From an uncultured Pelagibacteraceae bacterium (GTDB taxonomy: Bacteria; Pseudomonadota; Alphaproteobacteria; Pelagibacterales; Pelagibacteraceae): a stretch of DNA of 64,000 bases. The notes under the pieces are model-generated. The model had not been told where the DNA came from, did no database searches, and saw only the letters and a program-made list of their open reading frames with translations. Positions 16,452-24,884 of the stretch are shown in pieces. The translations under genes and the position numbers were made by a program. The stretch spans positions 62,001-126,000 of the forward strand of contig CACLVZ010000004.1 in assembly GCA_902610515.1 (NCBI GenBank), given 5' to 3'. The stretch's first letter is position 1. Each line of letters opens with the position of its first letter.

Positions 16452-17153
16452 ATGCCTGAAATAACTCAAATTAGAAAATTGAGTATATGGATATTTCTAA
16501 TTCCATTATTTGCTATTAATTTATGTTTGCTGATTTCTCAAAACCCAGATTTTTTAGAAGATACAATTTTTGCAGTAGATCAAATCGGAAGATCTGGTTT
16601 TTCTATTCCTTATCTGGATGGAAGCTTATCAATAAGTAGAGCGTCTAGAACCTATCCTCAATATTTAGTTTTTAAACCATCTATGATTTTAACGTCAGTT
16701 TTTTTGTACTTTTATTGGAATAACAATAACAAATTAATAAACAAATTATATTCATCTAATATTAATTTTAAATTTAAAACTTTTGGAATTCTGTCAGCAG
16801 TATTTTTAGGTATTCATTCGGTTTTTCTCGGAATAAAGTTTGATATTCAAATTTACAAATTATTTAGAAGAATAGTGCTATTATTGTTTATAGTTTTTGA
16901 ATTAATAGCTCAGGGATATTTAGTTTATCATTTATATAAATTAAAAAACAAATTAGAAGAGTTTGTTAATAAAAAAATTCTGATTTTTAAAATTTTGTTA
17001 GTTTCTATTTTAATTTTAGTAGCTTTTTTAAGCTTACCCACATTAGTAACAAAAGGTAACACACATTTTAAACATATGCTTGAATGGAACTATTTTGTTG
17101 GAGTTATTTTATTTTATTTGCTTTCAAGATTTTTTTGGAGAAGAACCACATAA
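16452..17153 (+). CDS. Integral membrane protein of unknown function
   Basis: A 233-residue protein with about five hydrophobic helices (around residues 10-27, 75-90, 112-130, 142-165, 183-200 and 215-229). A short loop FSIPYLDGSLSISRASRTYPQY between helices 1 and 2 is polar and probably periplasmic. I do not recognise the family. It follows the basic mini-protein gene by 14 bases, and its stop codon lies inside the stem of the hairpin at 17151-17180. Confidence 0.5.
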   Translation: MPEITQIRKLSIWIFLIPLFAINLCLLISQNPDFLEDTIFAVDQIGRSGFSIPYLDGSLSISRASRTYPQYLVFKPSMILTSVFLYFYWNNNNKLINKLYSSNINFKFKTFGILSAVFLGIHSVFLGIKFDIQIYKLFRRIVLLLFIVFELIAQGYLVYHLYKLKNKLEEFVNKKILIFKILLVSILILVAFLSLPTLVTKGNTHFKHMLEWNYFVGVILFYLLSRFFWRRTT

Positions 17154-17180
17154 ATTTCTAGGCTTTCGCCCAGAAATTTA
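17151..17180 (-). terminator. 3' hairpin of the candidate RNA
   Basis: TAAATTTCTAGGC pairs with GCCCAGAAATTTA across a four-base loop (GAAA on the minus strand), with one A-C mismatch. It has no strong T run on either side, so it may act as a bidirectional end for the + strand gene (whose stop codon is in the stem) and the minus strand RNA, or simply protect a 3' end. Confidence 0.45.
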
Positions 17181-17340
17181 GTAGTTTTGGCTCGTCGTTT
17201 TAGGCGCTACCGCCAAGCCTCCCGATGGACTATTCTAGCGCTACTAGGTCCACCTTTCTGCCCTTTAAGCTTGAACCTCTCGGTTTTTCCCTAAATGGCC
17301 AGTTAAGAGTTGCCTCTTAATTACGTCCATTAAAACATAA
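17151..17340 (-). ncRNA. Candidate structured non-coding RNA
   Basis: The gap between the membrane-protein gene and mnmA is more GC-rich than its surroundings and folds well, read on the minus strand. Helices seen: TTAAGAG/CTCTTAA closing a GCAA tetraloop (17303-17320); TGGAC/GTCCA with an inner CTAG/CTAG (17226-17252); GGCT/AGCC enclosing GGCG/CGCC (17189-17219); and a 3' hairpin with a GAAA loop (17151-17180). Both tetraloops are GNRA only on the minus strand, which fixes the likely strand. It does not show the hallmarks of tmRNA, 4.5S, RNase P or any riboswitch I know. Size, about 190 nt, would allow 6S RNA, but the closing stem is not evident. Confidence 0.5.
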
Positions 17341-17390
17341 GCTGACAAAATATGTAATCACTTAATGCGTGTTTTAAAAATGATTGTTAA

Positions 17391-18518
17391 TTAAGTGGAT
17401 AAAAAATTATTAAAAGTCTTGTCTATCCAGCCTCCACCTAAAACCTTATCCCCAAAATCATCTTTTGAGTAAAAAACGCAAGCTTGCCCTGGAGAAATTC
17501 CTGTCTCCTTGTCTAAAATTTCTACCTTTGCATAATTATCTATGAATTTTATTTTTGCCTTTAGCAATTTTCCAGTAGATCTCACTTTAACATTTACTAT
17601 TTCATCAAATTCTTTTTCTGAAGCTAACATATTTATTTCTCTCAAAAGTATTTCTTTGATTTCTAAGTTTTCTTTATTTCCTACTATAACCGTATTATCC
17701 TTAGCATTTATATTAACGACATAAAGAGGTTTGCTGCTTGAAATTTTAATTCCTTTTCTTTGGCCAATTGTGTAATTAATTATACCTTCATGCTCGCCAA
17801 TCTGATTTCCTTTAATATCTATTATTTTTCCAGTCTTGAAAGACTCTGGACGAAATTTTTTTATAACAGAACTATAGTCACCATTAGGAACGAAACAAAT
17901 ATCTTGGCTATCTGGTTTGTCCGCGACGTTTAAATTAAGTTTTTTTGCTATAGATCTTGTCTCTAATTTATCAATTTCTCCTAAAGGAAATCTTAAAAAA
18001 TTAAGTTGTTCTTGGGTGGTGCTAAATAAAAAGTAGCTTTGATCTCTATTAATATCTTTTGCTCGATACATAGAAGCGTGACCATTTCTTTGAATTCTTG
18101 AAACATAATGACCAGTAACTAATGCATCAGCCTTTAATTCTCTTGCGTATCTAAATAAATCTCTAAATTTAACAGTTTGATTACATTGAACGCATGGAAT
18201 AGGTGTTTCACCTGCAGCATAACTATCTATAAAAGAGTCAATAACCTCAGATTTGAATTTTTTTTGATAATATAAAATTTCATGTTTTATGCTTATTTTT
18301 TCAGAAACTCTTTTAGCATCCATTATGTCTTGGCCGGCACAACATTGTCTTCCTTCTTTGGACTGCTTTACATCATCGTAAAGTTTAAGAGTTATCCCTG
18401 TAACGTTATAGCCTTCTTCTTTCATCAACGCAGCAACCACGGAAGAGTCAACACCTCCTGACATCGCAACAACAACTTTAGTTTCTTTGCAAGGTTTATT
18501 AATTCCTAGAGAATTCAT
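17391..18518 (-). CDS. mnmA: tRNA-specific 2-thiouridylase MnmA
   Basis: A 375-residue enzyme that puts sulfur on U34 of Lys, Glu and Gln tRNAs. Visible are the PP-loop [18 protein letters not shown], the first catalytic cysteine in [21 protein letters not shown], and the second cysteine in [10 protein letters not shown]. The ATG at 18516-18518 is chosen because the longer frame would add 38 non-family residues and run into the divergent DUF3553 gene; a second ATG one codon upstream is equally possible. The downstream gap carries the candidate RNA on the same strand. Confidence 0.95.
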   Translation of the reverse strand: MNSLGINKPCKETKVVVAMSGGVDSSVVAALMKEEGYNVTGITLKLYDDVKQSKEGRQCCAGQDIMDAKRVSEKISIKHEILYYQKKFKSEVIDSFIDSYAAGETPIPCVQCNQTVKFRDLFRYARELKADALVTGHYVSRIQRNGHASMYRAKDINRDQSYFLFSTTQEQLNFLRFPLGEIDKLETRSIAKKLNLNVADKPDSQDICFVPNGDYSSVIKKFRPESFKTGKIIDIKGNQIGEHEGIINYTIGQRKGIKISSSKPLYVVNINAKDNTVIVGNKENLEIKEILLREINMLASEKEFDEIVNVKVRSTGKLLKAKIKFIDNYAKVEILDKETGISPGQACVFYSKDDFGDKVLGGGWIDKTFNNFLST

Positions 18519-18557
18519 CATAAAAGTATATAATATATTTATTATTTTTTTTCCATA

Positions 18558-18731
18558 ATGCTTATTGATTTTGAACCAGGTGATTATGTTAAAAACCCTG
18601 ATAATAAAGATTGGGGAATAGGTCAGGTCCAATCAATTATAGGTAATAAAGTAACAGTGAATTTCGAAAATTTTGGTAAAAAAGTTATTAATATTGAAAA
18701 CGTGAAATTAGAAAGAGTTGAGGGTGAATAA
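18558..18731 (+). CDS. DUF3553 family small protein
   Basis: A 57-residue protein with the DUF3553 pattern: [22 protein letters not shown], then [14 protein letters not shown]. The fold is expected to be a small SH3-like barrel resembling the CarD N-terminal domain, so nucleic-acid or RNA-polymerase contact is possible but unproven. Divergent from mnmA by 39 bases. Its 3' end overlaps the start of cysQ by 8 bases, so the two are translationally coupled. Confidence 0.85.
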   Translation: MLIDFEPGDYVKNPDNKDWGIGQVQSIIGNKVTVNFENFGKKVINIENVKLERVEGE

Positions 18732-19503
18732 AGAAGAGCTTAAAAGGTTAGCTGAGGGTCTTGTAGAAACCTTTCATTTTGCTGGCGAAGAGTCCGTGAG
18801 ACTTTTTAAAGAAGGATTGAAAATTAATATAAAAGAGGACAGGTCTCCTGTAAGTAATGGTGATTTAAGAGTAAATGATTTAATTTCTAAAAAAATTTCT
18901 GAATTAACTCCAAATATTCAAATTATTTCAGAAGAAACTGTGAATATAAAAATTAAAAATAAATCAAAGATTTTTTGGCTTATAGATCCAATAGATGGAA
19001 CAAAGGAATATATTGCTGGTAAAGATGAATATACACTGAATGCAGCTTTAGTTATAAATACTGTTCCAGTTTTAGGGTTAGTGGGTGTGCCAAAAAAAAA
19101 TAGGCTTTTTTTTTCTTATGGTTCTGGCGATAGTTACTTAATTGAGGATAAAAATACAAAGAAAATAAAGTGTGAGAAACAACAGCCTAAAGGTGAAATT
19201 GTGGCATTATCTAGTGTCATAAAACCATCAGATGTAATTTTAAATAAATTAAAAGAGCATAAGGTGACATCAATAGTTAAAATGGCAAGTTCTTATAAAT
19301 TTTGTGTAATAGCGACAGGCGAATTTGATATATATGCTGCGCGAGAAAGAGCTAACGAGTGGGACTATGCAGCTGGTCATGCTATCGCTCAAAATGCAGG
19401 TGCAATTATTAAAACGCTTGATGGCAAACCATTTTTATATGGAAAAGAGGATTATAAAAATCCAAGTTTATTAATAAAAAGATCAGAAAATTTAAATGAT
19501 TAA
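18724..19503 (+). CDS. cysQ: 3'(2'),5'-bisphosphate nucleotidase CysQ
   Basis: A 259-residue member of the inositol-monophosphatase superfamily. Metal motifs are intact: ISEE (residues about 68-71), DPIDGTKEYIAG, and WDYAAGHAIAQNAG. The KEYIAG continuation and length fit CysQ, which turns PAP (3'-phosphoadenosine 5'-phosphate) into AMP and so relieves sulfur assimilation and sulfotransferases. The GTG at 18724 was chosen; an in-frame TTG two codons earlier is the alternative. It overlaps DUF3553 upstream and a small membrane protein downstream. Confidence 0.85.
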   Translation: MNKEELKRLAEGLVETFHFAGEESVRLFKEGLKINIKEDRSPVSNGDLRVNDLISKKISELTPNIQIISEETVNIKIKNKSKIFWLIDPIDGTKEYIAGKDEYTLNAALVINTVPVLGLVGVPKKNRLFFSYGSGDSYLIEDKNTKKIKCEKQQPKGEIVALSSVIKPSDVILNKLKEHKVTSIVKMASSYKFCVIATGEFDIYAARERANEWDYAAGHAIAQNAGAIIKTLDGKPFLYGKEDYKNPSLLIKRSENLND

Positions 19504-19639
19504 AACAATTTTAATAATAATTACATCAGTAACTTTTTTTGGGATATTATTTTTTATTTTAGTAAGAAACGCTCTTAAACGTAAATTAGATATTCTTTTA
19601 GAAGAAGAAGAAAAAAGAAAATCAGATAATACTGATTAA
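19496..19639 (+). CDS. Small single-helix membrane protein
   Basis: A 47-residue reading frame starting with ATG inside the last codons of cysQ. One membrane helix (about residues 4-23, ILIIITSVTFFGILFFILV) is followed by a charged tail with RNALKRK and four Glu in a row. It overlaps the cysQ stop by 8 bases and the 3' end of the convergent recX gene by 18 bases. The orderly helix plus basic/acidic tail suggests a real small protein; function unknown. Confidence 0.5.
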   Translation: MIKTILIIITSVTFFGILFFILVRNALKRKLDILLEEEEKRKSDNTD

Positions 19640-20182
19640 TTTTTTAAATTCCTCTGTGTCAAGATCAAGAACTCTTTTTGATAGCTCAAAGCTAAATCCT
19701 CCTCTGGCTAAAATACCCATATCTTTTTTGTAAAATAATTCACGATTATTCTCAGGTCTTAAAGGTCCTATTCGTCGTCTTTTGCATAATTTTAATGCCG
19801 AAACAAAATCAGGTTCTATCTGATTTTCTTTAATCTTTTCAATACTTTGTTTTATAAATTTTTCTTCAACTCCTTTACTCCTAAGCGACTGATTAATCTT
19901 ATTCAAGGAGTAACCTCTTCTTAAAAACATTCTAGCTTTAGAGTCAGAATACATTTCATCACTAAGTAATTTATTTTTTTCTAAATTCATTACAATTTGA
20001 TCGATGATTAAAGAAACCTCTTTTTTAGATTTGCCGCCTTTTATCTTAGTAAGGTATTTCTTGAGTAAGTAGACTTTAAGCTGCTGTTTTGATGGACTAT
20101 ATTTTTCAAGATAAGAATACGCTAAATCTTTTAGATTAGTAGTTAAGTCTTCAAAATCACTTTTATTTGATGTGGGATTCAT
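19622..20182 (-). CDS. recX: RecX-family regulator of RecA
   Basis: A 186-residue helical protein with the RecX repeat pattern: YLEKYSPSKQQLKVYLLKKY, then FLRRGYSLNKINQSLRSKGV and a C-terminal CKRRRIGPLRPENNRELFYKKDMGILARGGFSFELSKRVL split over two helices. RecX binds the RecA filament and limits its activity. It stands alone, 26 bases from the divergent ABA4-like gene. The family is weakly conserved, so confidence is moderate to good. Confidence 0.8.
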   Translation of the reverse strand: MNPTSNKSDFEDLTTNLKDLAYSYLEKYSPSKQQLKVYLLKKYLTKIKGGKSKKEVSLIIDQIVMNLEKNKLLSDEMYSDSKARMFLRRGYSLNKINQSLRSKGVEEKFIKQSIEKIKENQIEPDFVSALKLCKRRRIGPLRPENNRELFYKKDMGILARGGFSFELSKRVLDLDTEEFKKLISII

Positions 20183-20208
20183 AAACTTAATATACTATAT
20201 TATTTTTT

Positions 20209-20679
20209 ATGATAAATGACCTATTAACATATATTAATTCTGAAACTATTTATTTAGTTGCTAACTGGGGTGTTATCCCTTTTTGGCTGTTATTAATTTT
20301 TTTTCCAAATAATTCAACAACTAATTTTTTTGCTCAATCAATAATTGTCCCTCTCCTTTTAGCCATAGCATACGCGTATTTAGCTTATAATCTTTATTTA
20401 GAGGAAAATATTTTTGATGGATTTGAGCTTTATAAGGGATTAGATGGTTTATACTCCATGTTTTCAAATGAAATTTTGTTATTAATTTTTTGGCTTCACT
20501 TTCTTGCCATTAGTTTGTTTGCAGGTGCTTGGATGGTAAGAGATGCAAGAAGATACTTTATTCCTAAAGTTATTACTATTCCCTCTCTAGTTTTAACTTA
20601 TTTTTCTGGACCAGTGGGGATAGTGATTTATTGGTTTTTAAGGATTTTCTTTGCTAAAAAAATCAGCTTTAATGATTAA
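20209..20679 (+). CDS. ABA4-like (DUF4281) membrane protein
   Basis: A 156-residue protein with four membrane helices. The family marks are NWGVIPFWLLLIFFP at the first helix, HFLAISLFAGAWMVRDARR in the third and GPVGIVIYWFLR at the end. Plant ABA4 is needed for neoxanthin, but the bacterial relatives have no defined role. Its stop overlaps the start of the following isomerase gene by 8 bases. Confidence 0.85.
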   Translation: MINDLLTYINSETIYLVANWGVIPFWLLLIFFPNNSTTNFFAQSIIVPLLLAIAYAYLAYNLYLEENIFDGFELYKGLDGLYSMFSNEILLLIFWLHFLAISLFAGAWMVRDARRYFIPKVITIPSLVLTYFSGPVGIVIYWFLRIFFAKKISFND

Positions 20680-21259
20680 ACCTTTTGATTTTTATTTTGA
20701 CTTTGTAAGTCCTTACTCTTTTTTAGCACATAAAGAAATTAGGTTAATTGAACAAAAAGCCTCGATTAAAGTAAGATATAAACCTATTCTTTTGGGTGGT
20801 TTGCATAACTTACATGGAATAAAGGCTCCTGCATTTATACCCGCAAAAGCAAAACATATGATTAGAGATTGTAAACTAATTGCTGAAAAAAATAATATTA
20901 AATTCAAATTTAATTCATACTTTCCCATAAGAAGCTTAAATCTAATGCGTGGTGTATTTGTAGCTGAAGAAGATAACTTTAAAAGTTATTACATAGACAA
21001 TATTTTTGACTCAATTTGGCAAGATGGTTTAAACATGAACGATGAAAATATAATTCAAAAAGTACTAAAAAATTTAAATGTCAATCCTAAAACTTTTACC
21101 TTAAGAGCGACATCCTCATCTATAAAAGAGTCGCTGAAAAAAAGAACCAGTGAGGCCTATGAAAAAGGTATATTTGGTGCTCCAACTTTTGTATCAAATA
21201 ATAAATTATTTTGGGGACAGGATAGAATTGAATTTGTTTTAAAAGAAGCTAGTAAGTAA
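20672..21259 (+). CDS. DsbA-like 2-hydroxychromene-2-carboxylate isomerase family protein
   Basis: A 195-residue thioredoxin-fold protein of the DSBA/kappa-GST group: FYFDFVSPYSFLA at the N terminus with the catalytic-type serine, a helical insert, and EKGIFGAPTFVSNNKLFWGQDRIEFV at the C terminus with the cis-proline. Characterised members isomerise aromatic-ring cleavage products with glutathione, but SAR11 substrates are unknown. The ATG at 20672, overlapping the stop of the ABA4-like gene, was chosen because the longer frame only adds residues antisense to nothing and has no ribosome site. Confidence 0.8.
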   Translation: MIKPFDFYFDFVSPYSFLAHKEIRLIEQKASIKVRYKPILLGGLHNLHGIKAPAFIPAKAKHMIRDCKLIAEKNNIKFKFNSYFPIRSLNLMRGVFVAEEDNFKSYYIDNIFDSIWQDGLNMNDENIIQKVLKNLNVNPKTFTLRATSSSIKESLKKRTSEAYEKGIFGAPTFVSNNKLFWGQDRIEFVLKEASK

Positions 21260-21260
21260 T

Positions 21261-21659
21261 TTATTTTTTTTCTTTTTGAACTACTTTAAGTCCAGCATTT
21301 TTTAAAGCATCAAATCCACCTTGAGCATTAGCCACATTTTTAAAGCCCATATCAACTAGTGCTTTAGTAGCGAGCGCAGATCTAAAACCCATAGCGCAGA
21401 AAAAAACCATTTTTTTTGAGTCTTTAATTTTATTTTCTTGATAATAGCTACTATTAGGATCTAGCCAGAATTCTAACATCCCTCTTGGAATGTGTTTTGA
21501 ATTTTCAATTGTGCCATCTCTCCACAGTTCCCTGATGTCCCTGACATCAATTAATGTTATTTCATTTTTATCAATAAGACTCTTTATTTCTGATGGACTA
21601 AGTGTTTCAATGATTTCATTGGCCTCCTCAACCAATTTTTGTGAAGATTTAATACTCAT
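21261..21659 (-). CDS. Rhodanese-like sulfurtransferase
   Basis: A 132-residue single-domain rhodanese. After a helical N terminus come LIDVRDIRELWRDGTI, HIPRGMLEFW and the active loop VFFCAMGFRSALA with the cysteine that carries the persulfide, then a GGFDALKNAG ending. It likely moves sulfur in the cytoplasm. It is convergent with the isomerase gene (1 base between stops) and stands alone. Confidence 0.9.
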   Translation of the reverse strand: MSIKSSQKLVEEANEIIETLSPSEIKSLIDKNEITLIDVRDIRELWRDGTIENSKHIPRGMLEFWLDPNSSYYQENKIKDSKKMVFFCAMGFRSALATKALVDMGFKNVANAQGGFDALKNAGLKVVQKEKK

Positions 21660-21697
21660 AGATCAAATATTTAAACTATTATATATATTTTACTAGT

Positions 21698-22723
21698 ATG
21701 AAAAATATCAAAAATACAAAAAATACTGGATTTTTAAAAAAGGTATTTATTAAGATTTGTAGGAAATTAGGTTTTGAAATTATTGATCAAAATACATTTG
21801 AAATTGTTACTGCTGGAAAAAGAATTAATGACGACTTAAGTTTAATCGGAGAAAACTCTATAAATCTTCCACTGGGTAAAATAAAAATTACAAGACAAGT
21901 AAAAGCTTTAGATATTATCATTAGAACTTGTGCGAGCGTAAATATGCTGACTCAATCTAAGTCAAGGTTATTTGAGAAAGAAAAAATTGAGTATACTACA
22001 AGAACTATAAGGTCTATTTTAAATTCTACATACCATAATCCACAATTAAAAAAGATTAAAATAAACTTCAAAATAATTGACGACAATTCATCAAAAGATA
22101 ATTTAGAAAAAATTGATAAAATATTTAAAAATTTTCAAACTAAATATGATCTTATCAATTTAGATCTTTCGAAATTCAAGAATTATATTGAAAAGTTAAA
22201 TGAGCGAGGAGAACCAGTTACAGAAAATCAGATGTCTAATATGGCTAATATTAACCAATCTTTATTAGAAGCTAAAAATTGTGAAGATTTAATTTATTTT
22301 GTTGAAGATGATTATCTTCATCAAAAAGACTCGATTGGTGAAATGATATTAACTTACGAGAGAATTTCTTCTCAAATAAATAATGAAATAATAATATGTC
22401 CCTCTGATTATCCGTATTTATATACTAACGCAAATTTAACGCAGAATTTTTTAGGTCTAAATTATCATTGGAGGAAGGTTAATGAAACATTGTGTACTTT
22501 CTTGACCAGCAAGAAAATTATAGAAAAATATTGGGAGAAATACCTAAGCATGTGCACAAAAGAACATGCTCCTTTTGAAAAACCTCTTCATCAAATTTAT
22601 GAAAAAGAATTATGTATTTCTCCAATACCTTCACTTGCCATTCATTTTACAAATATAAATTCTATATTTGGTTTATCGCCAAATGTTGATTGGGAAAAGA
22701 TTTGGAAGGAAAATGAGAATTAA
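21698..22723 (+). CDS. Probable family 2-type glycosyltransferase
   Basis: A 341-residue protein. A nucleotide-sugar-binding-like IDDNSSKDNLEKI occurs after a strand, and YFVEDDYLHQKDS could be the metal-binding DxD region of a GT-A enzyme. The first 65 residues and the C terminus match nothing I know. No membrane helix is evident. The gene is isolated, upstream of a 250-base AT-rich gap. The enzyme type is an inference from two motifs; acceptor unknown. Confidence 0.6.
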   Translation: MKNIKNTKNTGFLKKVFIKICRKLGFEIIDQNTFEIVTAGKRINDDLSLIGENSINLPLGKIKITRQVKALDIIIRTCASVNMLTQSKSRLFEKEKIEYTTRTIRSILNSTYHNPQLKKIKINFKIIDDNSSKDNLEKIDKIFKNFQTKYDLINLDLSKFKNYIEKLNERGEPVTENQMSNMANINQSLLEAKNCEDLIYFVEDDYLHQKDSIGEMILTYERISSQINNEIIICPSDYPYLYTNANLTQNFLGLNYHWRKVNETLCTFLTSKKIIEKYWEKYLSMCTKEHAPFEKPLHQIYEKELCISPIPSLAIHFTNINSIFGLSPNVDWEKIWKENEN

Positions 22724-22973
22724 AGAAAAACATCAAATTACCTATATTTTTCAATAGATTTGTAAATACAACTTTAACGATTATTTAATAAATTTTTTAG
22801 AAAAATAAATTTATAACTTAGACAGATTTAAATTAAAAATATCACTATGTTTAAAAATTTAAAAATTAATCAAAAATCAAAAAAAAAAAGAAAATATTTA
22901 TATTATTGAACTAATTTTTATGACTGAAATACAACCTTAAATTATACCCATCAGAATTATTCATTCCTAATTG
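22724..22973. other. AT-rich intergenic stretch with no gene seen
   Basis: About 250 bases between the glycosyltransferase stop and the amtB terminator. It is extremely AT-rich with long A runs (22879-22892). I see no conserved reading frame, tRNA or clear hairpin here, and no convincing terminator for the glycosyltransferase gene. Confidence 0.6.
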
Positions 22974-23003
22974 AAAAAGGCCCGAAGGGGGTCTCCGGGC
23001 CTT
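22974..23003 (-). terminator. Rho-independent terminator of amtB
   Basis: Minus-strand hairpin AAGGCCCG...CGGGCCTT, stem 8 base pairs, followed by TTTTTC. It stands out as by far the GC-richest stem of the surroundings and lies 43 bases after the amtB stop codon. Confidence 0.9.
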
Positions 23004-23046
23004 AATATTTCTCCAACTAACGAGGGAGGAGATAAGCTAAATTGTT

Positions 23047-24339
23047 TTAGTCTCTTATACCGTAAGCTATTACACCGACTTCTGCTTTGTCAGTTCCTAG
23101 TCTTTCAGCTTCTTTGCTTATTCTTAATCCAATTGTATTTTTCATAATTTGGAAAACAATAAACGAGACTATAAATACGAATACCACTACTGAGATTGTT
23201 CCTAGGAATTGAGCTCCAAAAGTAACATCACTGTTTGTTAATGGCACTGCTAATGTACCCCATACTCCAGCTACTAAGTGTGCTGGGATGGCTCCAACTA
23301 CGTCGTCAATTTTCATTTTAAACAATAGTTTTACTGAGAAGTACATTAATACTCCTGCTATTGCTCCAATAAAGATTGCAGCTAACGGACTTGGTGTTAA
23401 TGGTTCTGCCGTAATACCTACTAAGCCAGCTATCGCGCCGTTAAGCATCATTACTACGTCAGTTTTACCACCAATTAATCTTGATACTGTTGCGGCAGCT
23501 AATACGCCACCACCTGCAGCTAAGTTCGTATTGATATAAATTGTAGCTACTGATGAAACGTCTTCTAACGTACCAGAAGCTAACTGAGATCCACCATTAA
23601 ATCCGAACCAACCTAACCATAGTATAAATACTCCTAGTGTTGCTAACGGAATAGATGATGCAGCAAATGGTGTCATAGCTTTGACTCCACCGCTAGAACT
23701 AAATCTTCCAGTTCTGGCTCCAAGTACTATTGCACCTGCTAAAGCGGCGGCACCACCTGCAGCATGTACTAATGTTGAACCAGCAAAATCTGAAAATCCA
23801 GCAGCCGATAACCATCCGCCACCCCACTGCCAACCCATTGAAATTGGATATATAAATCCAGTTAAAATTGCGGCAAATAAGAAAAATGGCCAGATCTTAA
23901 TTCTCTCAGCTAACGTACCAGATACGATTGACATTGTGGTTGCACAAAACACCATTTGGAAGAACCAATCAGAACCATCAGAATATCCTGTTTCTAATGC
24001 TGAATTATCACTCCATGGTGTGAATGAACCTATATATCCGCCTTCTGGGATACCGTAAGCTAAATTGTAACCAACCAACCAGAACATTACCCCGGCGATT
24101 GAGTATAAACCTATATTTTTTGCACAGATTGCTGATACAGATTTTGATGTTACCAAACCTGACTCTAACATTGCGAAACCTGCGGCCATCCACATGACCA
24201 AGAAACCTGACATTAAAAATAATAGGGTATTAAAAATGTATTGTACTTCCGCAGACACTGTAGTCTCGGCATAACCTAAACCAGCGAAGCCAAAATAAAT
24301 GGCTGTACCTGCTAGAAAGTATCCTAAGTATTTTTTCAT
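23047..24339 (-). CDS. amtB: Ammonium transporter (Amt/MEP family)
   Basis: A 430-residue channel protein with a signal-peptide-like first helix (MKKYLGYFLAGTAIYFGFAGLGYAE) and eleven further helices. The pore histidines lie in DFAGSTLVHAAGGAAALAGA and IPAHLVAGVWGT, and the phenylalanine-gate and GWFGFNGGS segments are intact. The C-terminal tail RISKEAERLGTDKAEVG is the usual one. No glnK gene is adjacent. The leader holds a possible ribosome-site hairpin (24343-24362) and the gene has its own terminator, so it is monocistronic and probably highly expressed. Confidence 0.95.
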   Translation of the reverse strand: MKKYLGYFLAGTAIYFGFAGLGYAETTVSAEVQYIFNTLLFLMSGFLVMWMAAGFAMLESGLVTSKSVSAICAKNIGLYSIAGVMFWLVGYNLAYGIPEGGYIGSFTPWSDNSALETGYSDGSDWFFQMVFCATTMSIVSGTLAERIKIWPFFLFAAILTGFIYPISMGWQWGGGWLSAAGFSDFAGSTLVHAAGGAAALAGAIVLGARTGRFSSSGGVKAMTPFAASSIPLATLGVFILWLGWFGFNGGSQLASGTLEDVSSVATIYINTNLAAGGGVLAAATVSRLIGGKTDVVMMLNGAIAGLVGITAEPLTPSPLAAIFIGAIAGVLMYFSVKLLFKMKIDDVVGAIPAHLVAGVWGTLAVPLTNSDVTFGAQFLGTISVVVFVFIVSFIVFQIMKNTIGLRISKEAERLGTDKAEVGVIAYGIRD

Positions 24340-24342
24340 AAT

Positions 24343-24362
24343 AACTCCCTTGTTAAAGGAGG
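24343..24362 (-). promoter_or_regulatory. Possible hairpin over the amtB ribosome-binding site
   Basis: On the minus strand the leader reads CCTCCTTTAACAAGGGAG just before the amtB ATG. CTCCTT can pair with AAGGG(A)G, so the Shine-Dalgarno GGGAG may be held in a short stem of about five pairs with a UAAC loop. It could be a simple translational control element. The stem is short and could be chance. Confidence 0.35.
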
Positions 24363-24432
24363 TTTATAGGATTTTAAAAATTGAAAAGGAATTGATTTAA
24401 CTTAATTTGAGCTATGCAGTTTTTGCAGGTAG

Positions 24433-24467
24433 TTAGCCCTTATTTGAGTAAATCAAATAAGGGCTAA
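24433..24467 (-). terminator. Strong hairpin terminator of the HU gene
   Basis: A perfect 15-base-pair stem, TTAGCCCTTATTTGA paired with TCAAATAAGGGCTAA across a five-base loop, 9 bases after the HU stop codon. There is no long T run behind it, so it may also act as a 3' stabilising hairpin. Confidence 0.75.
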
Positions 24468-24476
24468 ATAAATCGT

Positions 24477-24752
24477 TTATCTGTTAAACATCTCTTTTAA
24501 GCTTTTAGCAGGTAAAAACTTTACTTTCTGAGATGCAGCAATTTGAATTGACTCACCTGTTCGTGGGTTTCTTCCTACCCTAGCTTTTCTTTTTGCTACT
24601 TTATAAGTACCAAATCCGGCTATTTTTACAGTATCGTCATTCTTTAAAGCATCTAAAATAATTGTCGTTATTGAGTCAAAAGTTCTTTCAGCGTCAGCCT
24701 TACTTTGACCCAGTGTGGACGATATTTTTGCTACTAGTTGTTTTTTATTCAT
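24477..24752 (-). CDS. HU-family DNA-binding protein
   Basis: A 91-residue nucleoid protein of standard length: MNKKQLVAKISSTLGQSKAD start, KIAGFGTYKVAKRKAR beta-arm base and RVGRNPRTGESIQIAAS with the intercalating proline, ending in KFLPAKSLKEM. It bends and packs DNA as a dimer. Its leader contains an inverted repeat and a palindrome (24791-24871). Bounded by the rseP terminator upstream and its own hairpin downstream. Confidence 0.95.
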   Translation of the reverse strand: MNKKQLVAKISSTLGQSKADAERTFDSITTIILDALKNDDTVKIAGFGTYKVAKRKARVGRNPRTGESIQIAASQKVKFLPAKSLKEMFNR

Positions 24753-24790
24753 TTTTGCCCCTTAGTTATTATGTAATTTCTATAAAAATC

Positions 24791-24871
24791 CAATAAAATC
24801 AACATTTTTTTGGTGTTTCACGTAAATATCAACACAATATATTGTGTGGTCAAAAATCGTTGATTTTATTG
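24791..24871. repeat. 13-base inverted repeat and 16-base palindrome in the HU leader
   Basis: CAATAAAATCAAC (24791-24803) is repeated exactly in reverse complement at 24859-24871. Between the arms lies the perfect palindrome ACACAATATATTGTGT (24832-24847). The whole lies 40-120 bases upstream of the HU start, where its promoter should be. It may be an autoregulatory HU site, an operator, or a large stem in the HU mRNA leader. Confidence 0.65.
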
Positions 24872-24884
24872 ACTTTTTTGATTG

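Noticed and set aside
17151-17390. The structured gap as tmRNA or 4.5S RNA.
   Set aside because: No tag reading frame ending in ALAA/AVAA, no CCA acceptor with T-arm, and no GGAAGGAAGCAGCC-type SRP loop on either strand.
18519-18632. Longer MnmA reading from 18632.
   Set aside because: It adds 38 residues not found in MnmA and overlaps the divergent DUF3553 gene.
23288-24193. Long open frames antisense to amtB.
   Set aside because: They follow the codon pattern of amtB in the opposite frame and have no ribosome site or family match.
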